A DNA stretch of 6,625 nucleotides, taken from positions 1 through 6,625 of the forward strand of contig CAKTUI010000057.1 of the NCBI GenBank assembly GCA_934621385.1. The letters are read 5' to 3'. The notes under the pieces are model-generated. The model searched no databases. It was not told the origin of the DNA and worked only from the letters and a program-made list of their open reading frames with translations. Made by a program: the position numbers and the translations under genes. Source of the stretch: an uncultured Kiritimatiellota bacterium. GTDB lineage: Bacteria > Verrucomicrobiota > Kiritimatiellia > RFP12 > UBA1067. Below, in pieces: positions 6,554-6,625 of this stretch (position 1 is the first letter of the stretch; every line of letters starts with the position of its first letter).

Positions 6554-6625
6554 CAGTTTGCCATAATAGTGTGCACCCAACCAAAGAAGGGCTCAGATCT
6601 TGGCATAGCCCGTTTGCCAAATACT
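6554..6625 (+). repeat. Right-end copy of the composite motif
   Basis: Blocks in order: CAGTTTGCCATAATAG (6554-6569), GTGCACCC (6571-6578) and GTTTGCCAAATACT (6612-6625), matching the left-end module in reverse orientation. Between the last two blocks, GGGCT (6589-6593) and AGCCC (6607-6611) could form a 5-bp stem around AGATCT. Function unknown. Confidence 0.6.
6559..6568 (+). promoter_or_regulatory. Possible outward extended -10 promoter at the right end
   Basis: TGC then CATAAT at 6562-6567, followed by A, resembles the other extended -10 boxes with one change in the hexamer. It lies within the right-end repeat module and points out of the window, so it could start a gene to the right; no coding region is visible to confirm it. 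Confidence 0.3.

Noticed and set aside
6486..6620. 45-residue N-terminal extension of the cysteine desulfurase
   Set aside because: It crosses the promoter, and known NifS/IscS proteins begin right at the YFDNNATT strand.

Overview
This is a G+C-rich bacterial chromosomal segment of core and housekeeping genes. It carries one tRNA gene and seven supported protein genes, with no transposase, phage gene, CRISPR array or recognisable defence system. I read it as a Gram-negative, probably from the Verrucomicrobiota/Kiritimatiellota/Lentisphaerota (PVC) side. That placement rests on an impression of the proteins: an ElyC-like envelope protein, a lipobox protein, the Cys-rich 3D-domain protein and a NifS-type desulfurase. 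No marker gene proves it.

Layout: positions 1-390 hold no convincing gene but contain a repeat module, a GC hairpin and a small tandem repeat. A plus-strand series follows: a two-TM membrane protein with a PH-like tail (409-945) that runs into a tRNA-Leu(UAA) gene (893-981); then a tightly packed operon of a U32-family tRNA hydroxylase-like protein (1019-2272), trmD (2265-2993) and an ElyC/YdcF-like DUF218 protein (2993-3763). A new promoter then drives efp (3900-4475), overlapped by a membrane-anchored 3D-domain protein (4444-4947). On the minus strand, converging on the 3D gene, are a NifS/IscS-type cysteine desulfurase (6485-5301) and, 9 nt downstream, a small lipoprotein with an HMA-like fold (5291-4974).

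Functional theme: most of the window serves translation. It has a tRNA, an enzyme expected to hydroxylate the wobble U34, one that methylates G37, the factor that rescues polyproline stalls, and a sulfur donor for Fe-S clusters and tRNA thiolation. The U32 protein itself needs an Fe-S cluster. The remainder is envelope-related (ElyC-like, 3D domain, lipoprotein).

Most notable observations: (1) all four clear promoters share an extended -10 box (TGnTATAATA) without a good -35, and three lie so close to the start codon that the mRNAs should be leaderless or nearly so; (2) the first gene has its stop codon inside tRNA-Leu, so tRNA processing would make its mRNA stop-less; (3) the two ends of the window carry the same composite motif in inverted, outward-facing orientation; (4) trmD is outside its usual rpsP-rimM-trmD-rplS setting. 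I see no clearly new multi-gene system.
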